A DNA stretch of 64,000 nucleotides, taken from assembly GCA_022315425.1 (NCBI GenBank), contig JAIUPT010000024.1, forward strand, positions 434,001-498,000, in the 5' to 3' direction. The translations under genes were made by a program, and so were the position numbers. This document shows, piece after piece, positions 57,470 to 64,000 of the stretch. Source of the stretch: Pseudevernia furfuracea. Its lineage: Eukaryota; Ascomycota; Lecanoromycetes; Lecanorales; Parmeliaceae. The notes below the pieces were generated by a model. That model made no database searches. It was not told the DNA's origin and worked only from the letters and a program-made list of their open reading frames with translations. The number at the start of each line of letters is the position of its first letter. The first letter of the stretch is position 1.

Positions 57470-58900
57470 TATTTTCATTTAGATTTCGACACCCGACATG
57501 TGATTCGATCGTTAATTAAACGTGTGTCTCATAACTGAAGTCTAACGAGTTATACTAGTCGAAGATCAACGTAGATAGAACATTAGCAGCAATAGACTAT
57601 ATTCGTTCTCTTATATTAATATATCAGCTCGTCTACTTTTCTTGTTCGCTTGCTATTGATCTCTTAAAAAACTAAAATACTAAAGAAGTACTTACGTATT
57701 GACGAAAAACGTAAATATACTAGATGAAGATTTTGACTCCATCGCGAACAGATCATAGACTCTATAGATCACGTAGTCAGACTTTTCAATCTATGTATAT
57801 CACATTCGAAATTCAGCGAGCGAAAATTCGCGAGGACCACTGCCTTTGCCCGTGTCTTACTCAAGCGAAGATACTTTAGTATTCTCAGCCTCGTCTGATG
57901 TATCTTCAACGAAACGACCTCGCATCGCTCGAAAAACTTCTCGTCGATCTCAGTTATAATAGAAAGTGTTTGACCTAGTCACTTTGAATATTCGATACGA
58001 GGAACATTCACTTTTCACTCTAATATAAGATGCTTAATAGCTCGTTGATATTGATAATCTATAGAATCATTGTCTCGTCACGAATATAATTAATGAAAGA
58101 GTTATAGTTATCGTTATTAAAGTCTGTATTATCGGGCTCGAAGAGGTTAGGTGCGAAATAGAACAAGACGCTCTCGATGCAGAGAAGACTGCGGCCTTCG
58201 GCGATGAGAAGATCTTTTAGAGTGTGAAGGCAGTATAAATCTTTTAGCTTGAGCTCTTTCGAAAGTAAGTTATTGAGAAGCTTCGATAACCCTATTAGGT
58301 TTATATCATAAGAAGAGGTTTCAAAAACCTCTCTGTAAGGCCTTTTCTCTCTCTCTGCATTAGAAGGTTCATTTGATACTAACGGAGATCACTTGGCGAA
58401 TCCTCTTCCCGCTTTGCTTCTGGCTTTCCTGGCACGTCGTGTCAAAAATAAAGTTCAATGTGAGGAGGCTAAAGATCCCACCCCCAAAAACAACTCTTTT
58501 TTTAATTAATCCACTCACGACTCTCTACGCATCTCATAATAACTCGTTAGAAGACTAGATTCAGCAGAAAGAAGTCTAAGAAATATTCTTCAAGAGGGTT
58601 GAGATGCGATTAAGCAGGAGTTTATCAATGAGCAGATAGATTCTATGCCTCAAAGACTACGGGATATATAGATCTTAAAGAGACGAATAACGACATGATA
58701 ATTGAATACTTAAAAGAGAATTTCTATATAGCTTTAATTTTTAGAAGCTTCTAATAGCAATTCATCTATTCACAGAGTGTTATAATAGAATATTGCATAT
58801 AATGGTGCTGAGAGATAATGATTGATTTTCCTCACATTGAACTTTATTTTTGACACGACGTGCCTGGCCATATTACCTCATTCAAACTCGCTCAGCTTTA
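57470..58900. other. AT-rich block, probably RIP-mutated repeat
   Basis: About 1.4 kb dense in TA-containing words (ATATA, TTATAG, CTCTATA) with few CpG-rich stretches and no protein-coding block. This is the composition left by repeat-induced point mutation in ascomycetes. It contains an inverted-repeat element at 58431-58864. Similar words occur in the insert at 6993-7235 and in 12390-12510. RIP is inferred from texture only. Confidence 0.5.
58431..58864. mobile_element. 434-bp inverted-repeat element in the AT-rich block
   Basis: GGCACGTCGTGTCAAAAATA and the following 16 bases at 58431-58466 are the perfect reverse complement of 58829-58864 (36 bp). With one mismatch the pairing extends two to three bases further out. 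No target duplication is obvious and there is no reading frame inside. The intact arms contrast with the mutated surroundings, so the element may be younger than the block or the arms may have been kept by gene conversion. Confidence 0.7.
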
Positions 58901-60725
58901 GAACGAAAAGACTTTTGATGATTCTATCGAGCGTCTGACCTGCGCGTCTTATAACAGCGCCCAGTTTAAATCAGCTACGAGAAGACCCATAAAGACTCTC
59001 TCGAGATACAATAATTGCTTCAGAGCCTGAAGGATTTCGGAAATGCGTGCATTGCGTCAGATTCCATTACCAACGAACGATATTTATATGAGGCCAAAGG
59101 AATTTTATATTTTTCAAGCCGACCGTGATATAGTCTCGACGGCGAAACGAACGGGCTGCGAAGAACGCAGGTGCCAAATGTAGGAACTTGAGAGGATTCT
59201 TTGAGAAGGGTCTCATCGCGAAGAGTTTGATATACCCAAGACCGTGACTTGTCAAGCGACTTGCAGCACTGCATACTCTTGCACTCAAAACGCGCCTGGT
59301 ATTCAGTGATGTAATTGCATCACGGGGATGAGATTGGCTCTTGAAGTGTCGACGCCCGGCCTCCCTACCCCCACACAAGCTGCGATAGTGTTGGCCCCAG
59401 TTCAACAGTACGCTTCCTATCCAGCGTGCAATTCAGTTGATGATAGGCGATCATGAGTAAGCGTTTCCAGCATTTTCATCCCGGTCGGAGATAAGATAAT
59501 CGAAATGTTGCCGTCATACACATGATTCGGGCTGGCTCTTTCCGAGCTTACTTGATATTTGTCTTTAGGATCTGGACTCGAATTATATCTAACTGGTTGC
59601 TTACAACCCCACGCACTTTTTTTCATCGATTCGACTGGCTTGTCCAGGGGATGAGAGAAGAAATTGGCTCTCATCGAGTCGTATAGTAGAAACAATGTAG
59701 TATATCAAGAGCGTAATGATTTGAAGAGTGCCTGTGCGGTCCGTTGAAGGATGCTCGTGTACGCGTGATGATGGCACGAGTTTGAACGTGAGAGACACAG
59801 AAGGCCTGTTTTACGGCGATTGCAGATATGGGTCTTGGAGTCTCAGGCCGCACACTGATCGAGTCTTGCCAAATCAACGAGAATGTCAATCATGACGCAG
59901 TCGGAGGGTTCCTAGCACGCCGGATTGCCACCTGAGGTGCAGTTCGTACAAGATCCTCACAAGAGCAAGGCCTGAGAAGCTCCTTCACGACGATCGAATC
60001 AAGCGTCAAACCCTGCTTGCCTCGACACCTCTACCATCCTAGGTCAAATTACAGGCAATGGACTCCAGCAAAGCCTAGTCACCTGCCCTCCTCTCTGCAT
60101 CTCTGGAAGCTCCTATCGATATTCTCGTCAGACCGAATCACTAGATGCCCGTACTTGGAGTTACACTATTGGCAATCATCAAAGGATCTGCTACGCAAAA
60201 ACACATATTTTCAAGTCGTTTGCGGGGACAGTTCTGCGGTTAGAGATGATTGAGGTCAAAGGGTACAGGAAATTGGGAGGAGGTAAGGTTAGGGTCTCAA
60301 TCTGTCATAGATGTCAGTGAGAGATCTACGATCCTTCAGGTTCGGGCGTAGCCGTCAAGTCCAAGGTTATACTGTCCAGCGGATGACACGACCACACCGA
60401 GAAGTCATATACGATGAACGAGTAAGATTTTTCCATACTCGTCCGAGTCTCTCATACGCTGACTCTTTCCTTGAGTAAAGCTTTTAGTTACTCCAATATT
60501 TGCTCTCGATCAACGAAACATCTCATCTTCCATCCTCCATCCTCATACTGCAGTGCTGGCAGGCAGTCTTCCATCATACAGACAAAGACCTCGATCAAAA
60601 CCTGGAGATTAAGATTATGGCTTTCAAAGCCAGGCTTTGAGTGTCACTTCAAGCACGATCTTTCTCTACTGCCACCCGAGAAAGCGTGCATCGCTAATGA
60701 ACTTTCATTCGCAGCCTTCTGCACG
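58901..60725. other. Gene-poor spacer
   Basis: Short overlapping frames only (for example minus 59067-59405 and 59417-59695). No family recognised, no repeats. Confidence 0.35.
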
Positions 60726-61106
60726 ATGTCTGCGATCAAGTTTCGTCCATTGAAATTCGTCGAACTGATAGAAAAAGGGATCCAGCCGCGTCGAAATATC
60801 CGTCGCGTCCGCATCACGACCGCTCCTCGAGTCTTTAGCTTGGAAAATTCGGAAAAGGCAACAAAGGTGACAGGGGTAGGTCACAGGAGTTCTATGGTAA
60901 AGGGGCGCTCTACCACCGTACAGTTCGCGACGTTCTGCACACGGAAGGACATGCAGAACATGCTTGCTAAAGACCTCGAGCCCAGTTTCGAATCCAAGCT
61001 GAGCCTCTCCAAGGCATTACTCACCCAATCGAAGGCGCTAGATTTATCGCGCACGCGAAGACGACAACCCGGGGGGGTTTGGCTTCCCATGCCGACTCCT
61101 AGGTAA
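60726..61106 (+). CDS. Possible small basic protein, unrecognised
   Basis: From the ATG at 60726 an uninterrupted frame of 126 residues runs MSAIKFRPLKFVELIEKGIQ to GGVWLPMPTPR. It is rich in arginine and lysine (RRNIRRVRITTAPR) and has no signal peptide or membrane segment. Upstream in-frame sequence continues to 60471 but lacks an ATG there. No domain was recognised, and length alone is weak support. It could be a real lineage-specific gene or chance. Confidence 0.3.
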   Translation: MSAIKFRPLKFVELIEKGIQPRRNIRRVRITTAPRVFSLENSEKATKVTGVGHRSSMVKGRSTTVQFATFCTRKDMQNMLAKDLEPSFESKLSLSKALLTQSKALDLSRTRRRQPGGVWLPMPTPR

Positions 61107-61697
61107 CTTAGCTGCGGTGAGGTATCTTATAAAGTCCCCCACCTTCGATATATCGAAAGTTAGAGAGTCTACGAAGGCGTTAAGTAACTATCTTTACCTT
61201 TTCGTCCCTACAATATAGAGTATATGATCTTCAACTATTTAACATCAATCATCTGGAATACTTTATTGAATGCTTATTTCTTAATGACTAATAGCAATAG
61301 CGAAGTATCAAGTATTTAACATACAACCGGCATCACGCTTATCTCGCCCAAGATGGTGCTTGATAATGAAAACAAAGAAGCCCTTGAAAACTAGAATAAT
61401 ATATAACGCAATCCCATCGCTCGCGGAAAAAGCCAAAATCAAAAAAGCCTTGGCATCAGTCAATTCTTATTCTTAGAAAAGTGTTAAGCCCGTACTGCGT
61501 CAGATTGCTCAAACAAATAATAATGACACATAATCGTCCATTGTGTTATAAGACCGTCGAGTCACAACTTAAAAAAAAATCGTCACCGTACTTTTGGGCT
61601 TCTCTTTCTTTACTTTTCTAGACTTATCTAAATTTCTTTCCGAACACAGATCCGTCTCTCTCGCTTCAACGCTTCAACCGAAGCTCCATCCATCACC
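61107..61697. other. AT-rich spacer and promoter of the acetyltransferase gene
   Basis: Positions 61130-61560 are AT-rich. The last 100 bases are pyrimidine-rich (CTCTCTCGCTTCAACGCTTC), as in many fungal promoters and leaders. Confidence 0.45.
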
Positions 61698-62432
61698 ATG
61701 TACTTCCATCTCTCTCATTGCGTTACCGCGGACAGTCTGAGCATGGCGCGCCTCGAAGCCGCCACCGTGTCCAGGCGTCGCCGGATCGAACTCGGCTCCG
61801 CCACTACCGCCGCCATGAGAGACCACCTGTCGTTCTACTACCCGCTCATCATGGAGCAGGCGGCCGCCACCGGTCTCCGAGAAGTGTGTCTCAAAGTCGT
61901 GGAAGCCACCGCAGGCATGGTTGCGTACGCGGCGTGGGAGCTACCGTCGGAGGGACCGACCCACCACCACGCGCTTCCCGAACTCGGCGTGCCCCCGCTG
62001 TGGGGCATGAACAATGGGTTCGTCATTTCGCTGAGTCGCGCCGAGCTGGAGATGCGCAATCGGGTGCTGAAGGGGAGAAGGTCCTTTGGTAAGTCTCCTG
62101 CGCCGATGTGGGGGGCTCACCGCACGAAGGGGTCCTAATCGGACATTTCTTTTTCGACCGCAGTGCTCAAAAACTTCGCCACTTCGCTCGCCCATCAGCA
62201 TAGCAGTGCGAGCGCCTTGCTTCTGTCGTGGCCGTTCGAACAAGCGGACAAGGAGGGGGCGGTGTGTTATGTTCATGGCGAAGAGGGTGGCGCGTTGGTC
62301 AAGGCTTGCGAAGAGCGGGGGCTCGTGAGGATGGATGAGTGTCGGATTGACCTGACTTTGGGTGGGTTGGAGGGGATTTACACGCATGTGGCTATGGTGA
62401 GAGAGCCAAAACGGAAGCTGCTGAAGAAGTAG
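61698..62432 (+). CDS. GNAT-family N-acetyltransferase-like protein
   Basis: Exons 61698-62088 and 62164-62432 join over a 75 bp intron (GTAAGT...CGCAG) to 219 residues. The ATG has the context CACCATG. The fold signs are the N-terminal D-S-L-S-M-A-R-L helix, the beta strand with VVEATAGMVAYAAWELP (typical of this fungal GNAT group), and NFATSLAHQHSSASALLLSW followed by EQADKEGAVCYVHGEEGGA, which takes the place of motif A plus the helix and strand after it. The acetyl-CoA pyrophosphate-binding signature Q/R-x-x-G-x-G/A is not conserved: this protein has HSSASA with no glycine. It may be a divergent or non-catalytic member. Substrate unknown, cytosolic. Confidence 0.8.
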
Positions 62433-63468
62433 GGGTGGAAGTCAGTGGCCGGGGAGTTTGAGGCCCGCTCTCAAGGTGTTTGGGGGAAAATAGGGACCGA
62501 AGTAACAAGCATGCTAGCATTGAGATAGAGCTGATGTGAATATCAAAGCCATCTACCTTGGAGCATTGGTGGTAGTATCAATGATCGAAATGCAGACATT
62601 CCTTGCGCGTGAGAGGTAAGAGGGTGATAGGTCCACTCTCAAGCTCTTGGGGCAGATTTATAGAACTCGGAAGCGTAAGGACATAGCACATTTACTTCAC
62701 TTGCCTCTGGGTAACCTCATGCTCGGAAAATCTTCATCGAATCAAGCGTACGAAGGAAAGTGTTGAAGGGAAACACGAGTCTTTGAAGCTTGTGTGGGTT
62801 GGTTAGTGTGAAGAAGAAATCCAAAGCTCATGTGTGAGAAAAGCTATCAAGGAAGAACCATCAACTATGAAATCGGCCTGCGCCGCAACACCTCTCAATG
62901 CGAAATGCAGATGAGATGAAAGCCAACACGACTCCCAAAGCCCACGGTAACGAAATTTCTCGATTGGGTTTAGCGCTCTCGAAAAGTGTTGAAGGAAAGA
63001 TAAACGTACAATCTTCTTCGACCTAACTTTGTGAAACTGCGTCAAAAGGCTTTCAACCTGCCACAACTTCCTGATCGATAGGTCTCCGTTCGTCGGTAAA
63101 GTATTGAAATCAGGTTGTAGTAGGGTGGGTACCTTTGACCCTCGAAAAAGGCCGATTTTCGCTTACTCCCCTTAGAGTATGTTTGCTGAGGGCATGGTCC
63201 CAAGTGTTACTATGGATCATTGATCAATTGCCATCGAAGAGAGTTTAGTTTCAATCATTATCGATCGCTGCTTCCCATACGTTGACCTGGCAGTTAGACC
63301 GTCAAGGTTTGGAGAAGGTGGTTTGAGGATGTGTCGAGACAGGGAAGGAAAGGGAATGAGGTGTTCAAAGGCCTAGGATACAACCGTAGATTTAGTTCTC
63401 ATATCTTAAAGTACACTGCTGCTCCATGTCTCCACTCCGTCATACATAATATCCTCGGCGATCAATCT
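62433..63468. other. Spacer between two convergent genes
   Basis: It holds the 3' sides of the acetyltransferase and of the edge gene. The minus-strand frame at 62803-63066 has no supporting signal. Confidence 0.4.
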
Positions 63469-64000
63469 CTACAACATGTCCACAATCCGGTCGCCCGCGG
63501 CCCGGATGTTGGTCGTCCAGTACTCCGGCGTTGTCTGGATATACAAGACTCCGTTCTCAAACACGCACTCATTGTAAGTACCCTTCTGCAGCTTATCCAC
63601 GATCCTGAGCCCGATCTCATTCTTGTCCAGGGTCTCTTGGTATCCCTCCTGCAGCATGTCATCCTTGGCGAATCCTTGCCTTTCAAGGGAAGAAACAAGA
63701 CCCTCGAAGTATCTGAACGTGGAAATCCCGAACTGCTTCTGCCACTCGCGGTTCCACGTCGTCGGCTGCTTGCCAGTGGCCGTGTAGGCGGCGATGGCGG
63801 CGAAGTTGCGCTCGAAATTGGGGTGGAGCTCCAACATCGGCAGGCCGAGGATCGACTGTATCTTCGCCTTGACATTGCCAATCGCGGGTTCGTAGTCCTT
63901 TTTGATGCCACTCTTGGCGTTAAAGTCCAACGCCGCACCACCGTCGGGGTTGGAAGACACACCGGCGTTGTTTATGGCGGTGGGGAGCTCGGCGCAGACG
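63469..64000 (-). CDS. 3' end of an unrecognised gene cut by the window edge
   Basis: The minus-strand frame is open from the window edge (CAELPTAINNAGVSSNPDGG) to a TAG at 63469, giving about 177 residues. It contains KIQSILGLPMLELHPNFERN, REWQKQFGISTFRYFEGLVS, RQGFAKDDMLQEGYQETLDK and VLYIQTTPEYWTTNIRAAGD. The sequence looks fully coding, without stops or obvious introns. The start lies outside the window; an internal methionine near 63960 is unlikely to be the true start. I do not recognise the family. Confidence 0.75.
   Translation of the reverse strand, partial: VCAELPTAINNAGVSSNPDGGAALDFNAKSGIKKDYEPAIGNVKAKIQSILGLPMLELHPNFERNFAAIAAYTATGKQPTTWNREWQKQFGISTFRYFEGLVSSLERQGFAKDDMLQEGYQETLDKNEIGLRIVDKLQKGTYNECVFENGVLYIQTTPEYWTTNIRAAGDRIVDML

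Noticed and set aside
61718..62387. Alternative frames on both strands within the acetyltransferase gene
   Set aside because: They overlap the spliced GNAT-like gene, are composed mainly of Arg/His/Pro, and lack starts with good context.

Overview
The window reads as nuclear DNA of a filamentous ascomycete (Pezizomycotina; a Leotiomycete would fit, but nothing here proves it). The evidence is spliced genes with introns mostly of 46-146 bp and GT...AG borders, Kozak-like starts such as CACCATG, and fungal-only protein families. AT-rich blocks look like repeat-induced mutation, and genes are sparse. I see no rRNA, tRNA, CRISPR or prokaryotic operon.

Left part (1-10,700). This is a gene graveyard. 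It holds a broken membrane-protein gene (779-2409), a heavily decayed thiamine-pyrophosphokinase-type Nudix hydrolase (3905-4590), and a sugar-transporter pseudogene (5534-7556) whose tail is split by an AT-rich insert. A short inverted-repeat element follows (9381-9657), then a small secreted-protein gene with one frameshift (9669-10234).

Centre-left (10,681-23,429). An intact three-exon NAD(P)-dependent reductase comes first. A large AAA+ ATPase gene and a divergent STAND-like gene follow, sharing an 800 bp upstream region. The STAND-like protein has a DUF7708-type N-terminal region, a Walker B-like strand and an eroded Walker A loop. Next are a Fax/metaxin-type GST pseudogene and a serine-rich single-pass surface protein.

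Centre (23,430-38,000). Mostly gene-poor sequence with simple repeats. It surrounds two intact genes: a 698-residue galactose-oxidase-type copper radical oxidase with every active-site residue present, and a 240-residue glutathione S-transferase.

Centre-right (38,200-48,540). Repetitive and decayed. It holds LTR-like sequence with a hairpin and a minisatellite, two unrecognised coding regions, and two broken DUF7924-type copies pointing away from each other. A metal-dependent amidohydrolase with a single frameshift and a long broken region of unknown family follow.

Right part (49,489-64,000). An intact Old Yellow Enzyme precedes a 1,030 bp element with 49 bp perfect terminal inverted repeats and a TTA target duplication. 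A DUF7730/F-box-like gene, a large AT-rich block carrying another inverted-repeat element, a GNAT-like acetyltransferase, and the 3' end of an unknown gene complete the window.

The intact enzymes (SDR reductase, copper radical oxidase, GST, OYE) are typical single accessory or detoxification genes and do not form an obvious biosynthetic cluster. The best candidate for an undescribed system is the divergent AAA+/STAND-like pair. The best structural discovery is the family of inverted-repeat elements.
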